Part shown: in pieces, positions 1-11,669 of the stretch
Layout of the letters: every line of letters starts with the position of its first letter
Position numbering within the stretch: the stretch's first letter is position 1
Assembly (NCBI GenBank): GCA_947462335.1
Contig: OX381714.1
Span: 22,974,618-23,038,617 of the forward strand
Length of the DNA: 64,000 nt
Source of the DNA: Harmothoe impar
Lineage: Eukaryota > Annelida > Polychaeta > Phyllodocida > Polynoidae
Reading direction: 5' to 3'
Program-made: the position numbers and the translations under genes
The notes under the pieces: generated by a model
What the model was told of the DNA's origin: nothing
What the model saw: the letters and a program-made list of their open reading frames with translations, nothing else
Databases searched by the model: none

Positions 1-782
1 TTACAGGATGTGGCTATCACTCAATGTTACAACAACATTAAATACACTCTCCTCTTTGTGTCTGATACATTCTAGAGGAATGTCTACGCATGGGCAGTGT
101 AGCCCTTCATGCATATCTTTCAACCTTAGATGGCCCAACTGCACAATGTCTTTGGCCATAGACGGTAGTGCCATCTAAGTTACACTCTGCAAACTGCTTA
201 GTCCACCATCATCTTTCAACCTCAGAGGGTGCAACCTGTCTATGGCCAAAGCCCGGGGCCAAAGATATGATACAGTAAGGCCATCTAGGGTTAAACGATG
301 ATGGCGGTCTTGCTACTAAAGGTTGTTAAACATGCTGCTCAGTTTAGGCCTGTGACACAACCCGACATCCACACAGTTATAGGTACCGTGTATACTGGAT
401 CCCTGGGCTGCTGCCCGTCTATATATGATCCATAACTTAGTAAACCATTTATGGGTGGATAATTAAAAGATATAAATTAATCATGCCGACCCTCCGAGAG
501 TGTATCATCCCTGTATGATTGGCATGATGCTCGAGTGCAGGTATAGCGAGTCTACTCCCAAGGCATGTGTTTCTACATCATACCAATTGGGAGTTATCAT
601 CCAGGGTTATCATCCCTGTCATGTGACTGTATCCATGCATCCCGCCGATAACGTAGATAGCCTAGTAAAGCCCTATGCAGCCCTTAAAGAGTTAGGAGTA
701 TATACTATGGTGACTAGGTGGAGGGGAGGGCTATCAGTAGTAGACTGGAGGCGGAATCTCAAATGAAGCCCAGAAATCACTT
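1..782. other. No gene recognised
   Basis: No coding exon can be supported. An 88-codon open frame at 500-766 has no recognisable family or splice context. Around 483-535 there is a fragment of a dispersed repeat (GGCATGATG-type) that recurs near 18.8, 24.0, 35.0, 48.4, 49.0, 55.3 and 57.7 kb. Confidence 0.5.
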
Positions 783-1493
783 TAGGAGGAACGGAATGTT
801 ACAGGGTGGCATCCATGCCAGACTTGAAGTATAACACCTACTGAACATATTTAGGGTGGATGCCACGCACAGAAATGGATTTTCAGGTAATTAGGGCTCG
901 ATAAAGGCGGCCATTAGCCAAATTTACTATTTTTGCAATATCATTAGGAATAATGATGGTAGACATGTGATTAGGGTGTCTAAATCCACATTTTCTGGGT
1001 CAAGGAACACACTGGAAGCATTATCTTTAGTCTCCCCAGCTTATTTTGCCCCTTATAGGCTTAGGGTAGGCCTAAATGAACCAAATTCTCAGTTTTCTTT
1101 ACGTGTGCCATTCTTATTATCACACTTTTATTAATGCAGCAGGAAAACATTTCCAACCAGGGTCTTTATATTCATCTTTGTCTTTGTAGATATCTAGCTT
1201 GATAGTTTATTAAAATAGCTATAATAAGAATATAGGCTTGACGTGCCTAACACATACTTGGGGATACATTATTGGAAGCCATCACAAAATGAATGTGGTG
1301 TAAAATGATGAAAGTTTATTCACAATGCTTTTATTCAGCACACCTGGTCTATTTAACAATTGTGATATTGTGAAAGGCTTATATCAAGATCCATCTAAGT
1401 CTATAACTTATCCAAAGTTCTAAAACCTGTAGCACCATAATGTTTCAATTCTGCGAGGGTTATTAGCAAATGATTTGGACACTGTCTGACACA
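783..1493 (+). repeat. Left terminal inverted repeat
   Basis: This is the left arm of the transposon. It pairs with 4677-5387 along its full 711 bp with only scattered substitutions. It is noncoding and contains several TTAGGG-like words (for example near 860, 890 and 975) which could be subterminal transposase sites; that is inference. Confidence 0.85.
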
Positions 1494-1571
1494 GTCGCCT
1501 CCGATAGCTGGTAAGGGGTGTCAGCCAGTGTTCTCCCATGAGATTGATGAGCAGTGGTACTCTCCAAATAA

Positions 1572-2318
1572 GGAGCTTGCTTACAAACTAATGCCAAAGA
1601 CCTAGCATGGGTCCTTGCACGATTCCATAGCCTTGACGGGGTTACAGTACCAGCATGGACTGGGTTCAACCAACTGACTTCAACTAATGATGAGGAAACT
1701 GTTGCAGTTGGGTATCTCCCACTCATAAATGCTGCAGCACATGAAACTGACACACTGTGGACAGCCATGATGAGGTGTGTCAATATCTCCAATGCTGTAA
1801 ATCCTGGTCAGTCCACTGTGATCACATTTGACCAACAATTCTATTGCAGGGCAAAAGAGCTCCAGTGGGCCAATGCAGAGCAATGTAGCACTATATTCAT
1901 CAGGCTAGGAGGGTTTCACATCATCAAAAACTTCATGCAGGTGATTGGTCACCATATGGCAGACTCTGGTATAGAAGAGGTGTGGAGGGAAAGCATGGTG
2001 TTTGATGAAAACACTGCTCACAACAACATGCAAGCAAAATCACACAACAGAGCACTGCGAGCCCATAAGTTGACCTTCGAGGCACTGTGGCACATTTTAT
2101 GGCCTCAGTTCAAGGCTTGGCTGGGTGACAGAGGCATAACCAATGACGTCGAAGAAGCAGTGAGGTTATTGATCGAAACATTCACAGATGAAGACAAAAA
2201 TGAGTTGAGAGCTGCAACTCTAGAGCATGTTGCAGAAACCATACTTCAATACTCAGCCTTTTGGATGAGTTTCAGAAAGCCCAGGCCCCAACAACTAACT
2301 ATTAGATTACTTACTTGA
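1572..2318 (+). CDS. Transposon protein, N-terminal block
   Basis: Frame 3 is open from 1572 (after a TAA at 1569-1571) to 2318, although the first ATG is only at 1767. The bases before that ATG encode a sensible continuation, with segments such as DLAWVLARFHSLDG and GYLPLINAAAHETDTLW, so this is probably an internal exon. The block FIRLGGFHIIKNF, then VIGHHMADSGIEEVW and RALRAHKLTFEALW, matches a family of uncharacterised invertebrate transposon proteins that I recognise by pattern, with no solved function known to me. The downstream block is in another frame, so either an intron or a frameshift lies between 2299 and 2318. Confidence 0.55.
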   Translation, partial: GACLQTNAKDLAWVLARFHSLDGVTVPAWTGFNQLTSTNDEETVAVGYLPLINAAAHETDTLWTAMMRCVNISNAVNPGQSTVITFDQQFYCRAKELQWANAEQCSTIFIRLGGFHIIKNFMQVIGHHMADSGIEEVWRESMVFDENTAHNNMQAKSHNRALRAHKLTFEALWHILWPQFKAWLGDRGITNDVEEAVRLLIETFTDEDKNELRAATLEHVAETILQYSAFWMSFRKPRPQQLTIRLLT

Positions 2319-4026
2319 AACTGGTTATGATCCTCCTACAGTTCCTCAGGGCAGAGCGTACAGGAAACTGGAGGTTGCATGTAACATCCTTCATTCCATG
2401 CTCCCCTGGTTTGCATGGTATGATCGTGTAAATTACCACCGGTGGGGAACGGTTCACATAGCCGACTGTATGGCACTTCCAACAACCCATCCAGAGGTGT
2501 TTGAAGAGTTCCAACAAGGAAACTTTGTGGTAAAAGAGACTGGAAACAAATTTAACCAGATCTCCACTGATCAGGCTCTTGAACACGTGAATAAGGTGTC
2601 AAAAGTTGCCGGAGGCCTCGTGGGGATTACTAGAAAGGAGAATGCACGTGACCAATGGTGCTTAACCTTCAATGAGCGCAGTCATCTTGCAAATGAAACC
2701 TACACTATGTTTGGTTTAGACAAGACTGGTGATAAAGATGCTGAACCTACCATAAAGGAGTTGGGTCCAAAAAGACTGGAACGAGATAGGTCTGATGTGG
2801 AGAAGATAAAAGAGCAATTAACCAAGTTTGAAGTATTTCAAGTGAAAAATGAAACCTGTGTGGTGTGTTTAGCAACCCACGATGTAGCATCCAGTGACAT
2901 CACATCTGCACTTCTCAATGCTCAATCATGTGGTGAGGAAAAAATGTTGGCTTTTTGCTCTCGACCACCATCAGAATTCCACTCCCAAATCCCCAAAACA
3001 AAAGCCCAAACACTCCAAATGATATATGAAAGGAAATCAAAGTCAACAGCAAAACAGAAAGAACAGACTATAAGAGCAGACAGAACTCTGTTCCAGCGCC
3101 TCCTAGTATGCAAAGACTCTGGCAGAGATGTTAACTTGAAGATAGTGTTGAGCCATGAACTTTCCCCAGTACCTCTAGCATTAGCAGCTACAGATGGCTC
3201 GTTAAGACCAACAAACAAAGCTGCACTTGGTACACTGCTAGGAGATTCTCAAACATTGTCATACCTCCCAACATCGAGTCTGAAAACTGCAACAATCATC
3301 GATGGTCAAGCCTTGGTCAGGGCTATTGGGAAGCCAACTGGAGCAAAAACATTTGGTGACTTATCAGATGCATTTGTCAAGTGTGCTCTTAGTCATCTTG
3401 GTGGTGTCTCTTCTCGGATAGATATAGTTTTTGACAGGTATGATGGACACACTGTCAAAGATGCCACCCAGAACATCAGGGCAGGAGGAATGAAACTGAT
3501 CCGTCGAGAGATAACAAACAAAAAAGTACCACTGCCAAGTAACTGGGAGGGCCTCATTCATCATCCAGAGAATAAAGCTGATTTGGCAGACTTCCTGAGC
3601 TCAACATTAATTTCTAGGGCAAAAAAATGACCACAGAACCATGAGGTTGTTGTATCTGGGGGATTCAAGGATACACTGGCAGTGAAATCAGCACATGGAA
3701 CTGATGTTACTGATCTGCAGTCTAATCATCATGAGGCAGATACACGGATCATTGTGCATTCAGCAGCCCTATCAAGAGAGGGGTTTGAAAGAATCATCGT
3801 AGCTGCCCGGGACACTGATGTCCTTGTGCTCCTGATCCACTTTGCACCACTCCTCTGTCAGGAAGTGTGGCTTCGCACTGGGACATCAAAACAAAGACGG
3901 TTTGTGGCAGTCCATCGCATTCCTCTGGAGGAACAGATCCGTGCGAACCTGCTAGGCTACCATGCCTTGACTGGCTGCAATGTAGTGAGCCAGTTCTGTG
4001 GCCTTGGGAAGAAGACGACATGGAAG
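2299..4026 (+). pseudogene. XPG-nuclease-like transposon protein, interrupted by a TGA
   Basis: Frame 1 is open from 2299 and would continue to the donor at 4026, apart from one TGA at 3628-3630; frame and homology continue directly after it. The N-terminal part (to about 3230) contains WYDRVNYHRWGTVH and NERSHLANETYTMFG. The XPG-like part starts with IIDGQALVRAIG and IDIVFDRYDG...VKDATQNIR, which resemble the FEN1/XPG N-region ('FDG..P..K'). After the stop come HEADTRIIVHSAAL and ARDTDVLVLLI, which resemble the XPG-I 'EAEA...D.DvL' acidic motifs. The exon ends GGAAG|GTAGGA. With the stop the copy is probably dead, unless the codon is read through. Confidence 0.6.
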
Positions 4027-4176
4027 GTAGGACATTATAGAATCTATAATTTGTGTGAAGCTGTTGATGCATGACAAATCTTTTCCCCTCATTTTTGCTC
4101 TGCTACTTCATTACTAATGTATTGCATTTCTAGTACCATATACATCTGAAAGATGTTGATCACATGTATTTTGCAG

Positions 4177-4671
4177 GTCTACAGAGATGAAGCACGTTTG
4201 CTTGGTGGCCTGGGCTCTGGTGATTGTGTCACTGCACAGACATTGAAGAACGTAGAATCATTTGTATGTCATTTATATGCAGGAAACTCATACCATAAAG
4301 TAAATGATGTGAGGTTGCACCTGTTTCTCAAGGGAGCAAAACAGCCAGAAAGACTCCCTCCTACCCAGAATGCTTTGATTGAACACATCAAACGTGCGCA
4401 TTACCAGAGTCACATCTGGTATACTGCAATGACACCCCAACCAGATGTCCTGTCACCTATAGGCAATGGCTGGTATGAATCCACAGACGGCAATATCTTG
4501 CCAATGTTGATGACACAAGATGCAGTTCCAGACATCGTACCTGAACTTACCTACTGCAAGTGCAAGAGTTGTGTCACCCGCAGGTGCAGTTGTAGGCAAA
4601 AGAAGCTACCCTGTACTGTAGCTTGTGAATACAAAAATGGGAATTGCAAAAACCCTAACATCATTGATTGA
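4177..4671 (+). CDS. Transposon protein, C-terminal Cys-rich exon
   Basis: The intron 4027-4176 has GT...TTTTGCAG|GT ends and is phase 0, joining ..KKTTWK to VYRDEARLLGGLG. The frame then runs to TGA 4669-4671. The end of the protein is a cysteine cluster of form CKCKSC..RRCSC...LPC...C...C, which resembles the zinc-binding Cys8/CXC module found at the C-terminus of this transposon protein family. It probably binds DNA; that is inference from the cysteine pattern. Confidence 0.6.
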   Translation, partial: VYRDEARLLGGLGSGDCVTAQTLKNVESFVCHLYAGNSYHKVNDVRLHLFLKGAKQPERLPPTQNALIEHIKRAHYQSHIWYTAMTPQPDVLSPIGNGWYESTDGNILPMLMTQDAVPDIVPELTYCKCKSCVTRRCSCRQKKLPCTVACEYKNGNCKNPNIID

Positions 4672-4676
4672 CATTA

Positions 4677-5387
4677 TGTGTCAGACAGTGTCCAAATCAT
4701 TTGCTAATAACCCTCGCAGAATTGAAACAGTATGGTGCTACAGGTTTTAGAACTTTGGATAAGTTATAGACTTAGATGGATCTTGATATAAGCCTTTCAC
4801 AATATCACAATTGTTAAATAGACCAGGTGTGCTGAATAAAAGCATTGTGAATAAACTTTCATCATTTTACACCACATTCATTTTGTGATGGCTTCCAATA
4901 ATGTATCCCCAAGTATGTGTTAGGCACGTCGAGCCTATATACTTATTATAGCTATTTTAATAAACTATCAAGCTAGATATCTACAAAGACAAAGATGAAT
5001 ATAAAGACCCTGGTTGGAAATGTTTTCCTGCTGCATTAATAAAAGTGTGATAATAAGAATGGCACACGTAAAGAAAACTGAGAATTTGGTTCATTTAGGC
5101 CTACTCTAAGCCTATAAGGGGCAAAATAAGCTAAGGAGACTAAAGATAATGCTTCCAGTGTGTTCCTTGACCCAGAAAATGTGGATTTAGACACCCTAAT
5201 CACATGTCTACCATCATTATTCCTAATGATATTGCAAAAATAGTAAATTTGGCTAATGGCCGCCTTTATCGAGCCCTAATTACCTGAAAATCCATTTCTG
5301 TGCGTGGCATCCACCCTAAATATGTTCAGTAGGTGTTATACTTCAAGTCTGGCATGGATGCCACCCTGTAACATTCCGTTCCTCCTA
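4677..5387 (-). repeat. Right terminal inverted repeat
   Basis: Right arm of the transposon, the inverted copy of 783-1493. It starts TGTGTCAGAC just after the transposon stop codon and ends ATTCCGTTCCTCCTA. Confidence 0.85.
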
Positions 5388-7635
5388 GGGTAAAATTTCA
5401 GAATTCTGCCACCAGTCTATAGCAATATATATACATTGCACACTCTACTTTGACAGAAAGGTACAGAGCCCAGCCATGCCACACTCCCCTGTGGATACAT
5501 AGTGTCATCCCCCGTGGGGTTAGAGCCCATAGTGTAGTGGAGGCTGGAGGTTAGTGATGTGTGTGTGTGGGAGGGTAATGTACAGGCCACAGTCTAGGCA
5601 CTGCCAGTTATATATTGATGTGTGAGCCACTATTGTATCGATTACCCCACATGGCATACTATCTAAGGCAAGATAAATAATCGAAAACATACTTCTTTAA
5701 TGCTACAAATATCTGGAAACGTGATCCTCTGCAAAAAAAGTTGATACGTACGGTATAAAGCATAAAGGATGTACCTCAATATCCCATTTATGCGCAGTTC
5801 ATGACTTTTCATATTACTTTTAAATGATACCTGATCAAGTTATCACCTCGCTGTTTTTCTGCACCTGCACCACTCAGCCATTGGGTTAATTAATGTTGTT
5901 GGTGAGTGGAGTAAACAAACCTGGTAACCAATCTGATATCATGGAGTGGTTTACCTTGCCATCTACAGACATACCACTGATTGCCTGTTTTGGTTGTTAC
6001 TCTCCGCTTTGGACAGTGGTGAGTGATCAGTGGCAGTGGCTTCACTGAAAAAGTAACCCTCTCCATAGAGACTTTTCTAATTGACAATGTTGCGGGTCTT
6101 CTGACCAGAGTTGTGAGATAAAAGACCCGCTTGGCATGTGCCAACCCAAAACTTGACGTGGGCCAGCCCAAGCAGACCAGCCGCTGCGCAACACTATAGA
6201 CTCATCTCCAAACCGTACCAACCCTTAACCCGCCAACCAGGAACCCATTCACCTTTACTCCTGTATTTGTGGCATTTTTACAACATGCAGAATCAATAAA
6301 TATGAGGAATGAAATGATTAATGTATATTTTGACTCATCACTTGAACATGGCCAAAGCCTAGGCTAACGTTGGCAGTAATATGCGCCTAGTTTTGGCTTG
6401 TGGAATGGTAACCTGGCACGTCATCAGATAGACAACCTTTAACTCCCTTATTTTATGACAGTCACTTAGAAGACCCTAGAACGTCTTCTAAAAAATCCTT
6501 TACTTTGGTGTATCAAAAATATGAAACAGCTTGTATTAAAGTGCAAATGAAATAACTTTATGCAGCAGCTTTCAGACATGCGGCACGTGAGTTGTGGCAG
6601 CAGCCGTGAGCAGCTCTGCTGTCAGACAGACGGACCACCAGCTCAAGCCTCCCGCCGCGCCACATGTAGTTTGTTTTATATTAGATGTTGAAAAGTCGTA
6701 TATGCATAACTGAATATATGATGATCTAATTCAAGCATTAGGAGTTATTGGGACATTTCGTCCAATCATTGTCCTATAATTTAGTAAGATGAATCACGTA
6801 GATGCGCTCAACCCAAGCCTAAGACTATTGAGGTACTCGTATTGCAGATACATACAGATCTAATAAACCTCACCCCTTAGATTGGGCTGGTTGAATACTT
6901 CATTGTTAGAAGAAAGTACTGTTCCTGTACTGCAGGTATCGCTGGTAACTTTGGTTCAAGCATTAAAACATTCAGAACAATCATGTATTTACTGTGCTAC
7001 ATGGACCTATTCGGTGTTTGATAACACTAAATGTCACTGCTATACACAGATTCAACCAAACACACAGTTGCAAGAATCAGTTGCTCATGTACATAGACTG
7101 AAAGAGGTGAAGAAGCAATTGTGCAGTGTGTGGCACTCCTATACGTGTCAGGTGCTCTCAGTTTTTATTGGTGTCTTAAGTTACTGTTATATATAGCACA
7201 GCCAGTTAAAGAGATATCCCAGTGTTCGATATATTCTGATCTACCAATGATATCTCAAAGTCGCTAAGCACTATGTTAGTTTGATATAATTATAATGATG
7301 TAATAAAAGCAAAGAAAATGATGATTCATAGGCTAGATTTGGATATATCAATATTTAAAAGTAGACCACCTTTTACTACGGCCATCTAGGGGAGACAGCC
7401 TTTTTTCTCAACATCTTCCTACTTTATGAGAAATTGACCAACAATATCCTAACCAATCTTCTCTGATGTATAGATGAGATCATCTATAACATGTCTAAAC
7501 AATAAAAAAACAGCTAGTCATAGGAAAACATAAGATTCACAGCAGAATAAGAAAAAAACTTTAAATGAAAATCCTAGTTCTTTGACCAATCCCTATCTGA
7601 ATAACACTAACCTACTATGAGGTTTAAGCATAGCC
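5388..7635. other. Intergenic, no gene recognised
   Basis: No exon with recognisable protein content was found on either strand. Open frames at 5890-6171 (minus) and 6882-7196 (plus) lack splice context or family resemblance. A GC-richer patch lies near 6570-6665, but nothing identifies it. Confidence 0.4.
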
Positions 7636-7639
7636 TGCC

Positions 7640-7709
7640 AAGTTAGCCCCGGTCATAGAGCACTGGACTTTATTTCCGCAGATTGCTGGTTCGAATCCCA
7701 CCCATTCCA
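7640..7709 (+). repeat. tRNA-like SINE head or tRNA pseudogene
   Basis: An A-box-like stretch (TTAGCCCCGGTCATAGAGC) is followed about 30 bases on by GGTTCGAATCC, a perfect B-box/T-loop consensus. The anticodon stem is poorly paired, so a working tRNA is unlikely and a tRNA-derived SINE or pseudogene is more plausible. Confidence 0.45.
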
Positions 7710-8144
7710 AGAGTTCTTTAAATGGTAACCAAAATGCAAAAGATTATAGGTCTGGTATCCCAATTTTATATACCATATGGTGTAACTATCCATCAACCAT
7801 AAGTACCCACATATAGTCCTAGGTGGCAGCACCATTCACAAACTAATTCAGGAAAGAAACACCACGTCACTGGCGTAGACACTGGGATATGCCTTTAATG
7901 TGTATGATATGTCCTCACAACTTGGATTCTGTGTGGTGATTGGAACTCCTTAAGGGTGTCAGGTGCTCTCAATTTTTGGTATTACATTTTCTGTGCTCAC
8001 GTTCTGTTATAAAATTGGTACTCATGAATTGGTAGATACAGATACTTACTGTCTTTATTATTTGTTATTTTGTTAAAGGGTCTGTCAGCTTCATAATTCT
8101 GACAAGACGTCTTGCTGCTGATCATGCAGGTCCAGTTAACATGC

Positions 8145-8260
8145 AGCCTGGCGCTTATAACTTGGATGCATTATTACCCTAGGCCCTTATACAAGACAGG
8201 CACTTATTCAAGATTTATTTCAAGTGCTTAACCGGGACTTATTATAAAAACTAAGCTTGT
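8145..8260 (+). repeat. Degenerate short tandem repeat (GGCRCTTAT-type)
   Basis: Imperfect units of the type 'GGCGCTTATAAC..', 'GGCCCTTATACAAGAC', 'GGCACTTATTCAAGA' and 'GGGACTTATTA' follow each other. They are noncoding and lie just 3' of GS-like gene A. Confidence 0.4.
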
Positions 8261-8487
8261 ATTGCGTATTGTCTTCAACTTAAACTATTCATCAAGAAAT
8301 GCCATTTTATGCTATAACTAATTATAGTTTGACAGCCAGCAGGAAATGTACTTAAAGTTAGTCAGATGGTTTTGAGTGACATACTGTTACATTTTTTACA
8401 TGGCAGATTTAATTTTGAGTAGAAGTCGAGTCATTCCTGACCCATCTTGATAGAACAGAGAATTAAAAAGAGATTCATAGAAATGAT

Positions 8488-11221
8488 TCACATCAGATCC
8501 GCATAGTGCTTGTGTTCCATATCAAGCTGCTCAGCCTCATCAGCCAACCCCTCAATCAGCTTCAGATCTGCTTCAGTCTTACTCTGTATGAACCATTCCA
8601 CAAAGACTTCTCCCAGCGCCTCCACCATGACCCTGTCCTCACGCAGACTGTCCAGGGCCTCTTGCAGGGAAATTGGGAAGGTCGGAGCCTCTGATATATC
8701 ACAAGGATTAGGACAGGGTAGTTTACGTACCACACCATCTATTCCTGCAGCAATGGTAGCAGCCAGAACCAGGTAGGGGTTAAACGGTGCAGTAGGAAGC
8801 CGGTTCTCAATGTATGGACCATCAGGACTGTCCCTTTTCACACGTAACATGGTGGTCCTGTCGTCAATGCCCCAGTTGGCCTGCTTAGGAAACCATGGAT
8901 CATGGAGTGTTCGGTAGCAGTTGGTGGTGATACAACACAATGCTGTAAGGGCCTTCGCATGGTGAATCATCCCAGCAATCCACTGCTTGCCAAACTCAGA
9001 TAAACCATCAACACTGGCATCATCCTGGAAGACATTTGTGTCAGAATCCTTCTTCCACAATGAGAAGTTGAAATGGCCACTACTACGGTCTTCTCCAAGG
9101 AATGGAAATGCCATGAAGTTTGCCTGCCACCCCCTCTGAAGTGCCATCTCTTTGATGCCTTGCTTCAGTATCACCACAGAATCGATGCTTTCAATTCCAA
9201 ACTTCGGTTCTGTTATACAGTCAAAGAACCCTGGGCTAGATTCCGCATGCATCATCTTAATACAAACCCCAACTCTCTTCATTTTGGTTGCAACATCACA
9301 AAACCACGTCTCATATTGTGACAGGGTTACCATGGACCAGCATTTGCTGCCAGAGAACACAGGTAACTGGGACTCTGGGTTGACAAGAACAAACTCCAGT
9401 TCTGTCCCAGAGTAGAACCTCAGACCCATGTCATCTAGTCGGCTGAGCATCCTCCGTGCCATGTTCCTGGTACAGGCTTCTTGTGGGGTTGTAGGGTTCC
9501 AAAAGGTTTCCGCTATGAATTGTCCTATTGTGTACCTGCAATAATAACTTGCTATTGATACAATAGTTTCAGTGAATACCATGTATAATCATGTCTTGCA
9601 AGAATTTAGGCTATCAATGAAAATATTAATGACCTGCAAAATTGTGAATTTGCCTAGGCCATTGCGTTCCTGGCACTGTAAGCTTTAATTTGATACCAAA
9701 TATGCCCATATTTCTCCATTTATATCATGGGAAAAAAATCTCCCAAGGAAAATTTTGGAGACATGCGCAGTAATGAGAAACAAGTATTTTAATTGGAGTG
9801 GCCTAAACTAAACTGAATAACCTCTATTGAACAAAGGGGATGACTCATGGACCTACTTGTTAACCCAGGGGACTGCATGCAGAGTACTAAGGTCAGGTAT
9901 AACCTGCATATTACTAAGGTGACGCTCCTGTACCTCCTTAGGTAGTATCATCTGGTCAGGGCTAAATGCCTGCATAGCTGTGACGATAAATTGATAAAAA
10001 AGAAAATATGTAAAAGAGTTTTTAATGAAGAGCTATAGTCAAATTGTCCTAGATTTAGACCACAATTATCTAGGTTTTGAAGATGTAGTGATTTATATAG
10101 TCATAGAGGTGTAGATAGTGTACCCTTGAAATACCTAATAGTATAGCCATATTGAGAAATAATAAAGTTAATTTGTCGACATGTATTCACATGTCAACAA
10201 CATTTATACTAGCCATGACAGTTCATTTGAGAACCCATACATTACATACATAAGACTTAGCTATGGTCACATTGCGAACTGTCAGACTTCCCACCAGTAG
10301 GGCTATACTCTATCAGTCTTTGCAACATGCCCTCTCCTATTCTTATCTAATTCACTCATGCATAAGACGGACGGTACATTGCACTAGCAATGCCCTCTTG
10401 AAATCAATGTTATACTGACAAAACACCATCGAGAGGCGGCCGAAAGACGGCACCAGAATCTTCATGAAGTCTCACAGAAAGCAATAGTACAGGGCACCAG
10501 CTCTGCTTAATGCACTACCATTTGCCAGTCTCTATAATAAATTGACCACTCTTGATCTTTAAGATGGTACATTGCATCAGCAATGCCCTCTAGTAAATAC
10601 ATTTCTCAAATGAAAAAGAGTTAAACCAACACTCTATTTGCTCCTTATCTGATTAAATTAGTCATAATTGATAATTCCGATTTCATGAAGCTTACATTAA
10701 GCCATAACATTGTATCTATAATAATAGTCATAAACAAATGTCATCATATTTCTATGAATGTATATATACGTTGGCATTCTCCTGCTTCTGAAAATTGCAG
10801 TTGAAACCGTGACTTAGCGTGAATAAAATCTTGAATCTTGAATCCTGAAAAACATAATATTGATGCCTTGCTGCATCCTAGAAAGTTTATTACTAATTGA
10901 TACTACAAGGAGAGTAGTTCTGGCAACATCATTGTAGTCAATGGGATTGTCTCTTTTTCTCTAGATAGTAACTTAGTTGAAATATAATACCCTAATGCAT
11001 GGGTCTTCCACTGTGTTAAATAAAATGCACCCACCTGAATAACATCCGATGCCTGTGGTGAGGTATTTAGCAGCAGCTTCTGCAGGTAGCAGCACGCCCC
11101 TCAGGACACCGTTCATGTCAGAAAACACAAACCGGATAAAGTCATACTTCTTAACTGCTGCCTGTGTTTCTGTCAGCTTCTCAGCAGATGCAGACAGGAG
11201 CACTGCCGCTACGTTAGCCAT
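8488..11221 (-). CDS. Glutamine synthetase-like protein (lengsin type), copy A
   Basis: Three coding exons on the minus strand: 11221-11035, 9977-9857 and 9535-8488, with GT-AG introns in phases 1 and 2. They give 451 residues, typical of the GSI/lengsin branch and longer than the usual animal glutamine synthetase (about 370). The start is the ATG of MANVAAVLLS. The beta-grasp part has FIRFVFSDMNGVLRG. The catalytic part has GTELEF (about 147-152; metal-binding Glu), HAESSPG (about 199), SSGHFNFSLW (about 254-263) and ENRLPTAPFNPYL (about 346-358). In bacterial GSI the SSGHFNF block reads G-x-x-H-x-H; here the second His is Asn, and the usual GQxE after HxE is GFFD. Enzyme activity is therefore uncertain; lengsins are non-catalytic relatives. 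A cytosolic location is likely (no signal peptide). Confidence 0.85.
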
Positions 11222-11669
11222 CTTTGGATTGTATGCAGGACTTGGGTATGTCTATACAGGTATGCAGCAAAGCATGTCATGCCCTGATAGGTTAGAAAAA
11301 AATGGATGAACACGGATGAAAGGCCCTATAATAACCCTTTAAGGTTATGCTCTTGGTTATTATATGGCTCAAACCTCTGACTTATGTTGTTTTAGCTATT
11401 TCTGGCCCTTTTCAGGCTTATAGCCCTACAGAATAACCAGTTTTGCATCAATTTTTTTCAGAAATTTGGTATATGGGAGAAAACATCCTAACAATTCAGG
11501 TTTTTCTTTTTTCTGTGTATTGGCCCAATATTTTCCGTTTTCTGGCCCTCCAAAGGCCCAAAAACCGCTAAAAACATCAAAACCCCTTAAAATAACATGA
11601 TTTACATGTCTCCCATGTCTACCGGGACAGTAACAGCCTATCCCTAATATCATTTTCTATTAGCCCTAT

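Larger units (their letters stand above)
783..5387 (+). mobile_element. Academ-like DNA transposon with 711-bp TIRs
   Basis: The stretch 783-1493 is the near-exact reverse complement of 4677-5387; both arms are 711 bp. The outermost bases are TAGGAGGAACGGAATGTTAC. Between the arms lies a plus-strand gene in at least three coding blocks, ending (TGA 4669-4671) only 5 bp before the right arm. The protein contains an XPG/FEN1-like nuclease core and a terminal Cys-rich cluster, the combination I know from Academ (XPG-type) transposons; the superfamily name is inference. A clean target-site duplication is not evident (left flank ends ATCACTT, right flank begins GGGTAAA). The very similar arms suggest a fairly recent insertion, although the coding region already has a stop codon and a frame break. 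Confidence 0.72.

Noticed and set aside
500..766. 88-codon open frame
   Set aside because: No family resemblance or splice context; overlaps a dispersed repeat.
7640..7709. Functional tRNA gene
   Set aside because: The B box is perfect, but the anticodon and acceptor stems do not pair.
8506..9415. Plus-strand frames across GS-like exon 3
   Set aside because: Antisense shadows of the minus-strand exon; the same shadows appear at 16107-17013 and 21023-21328.
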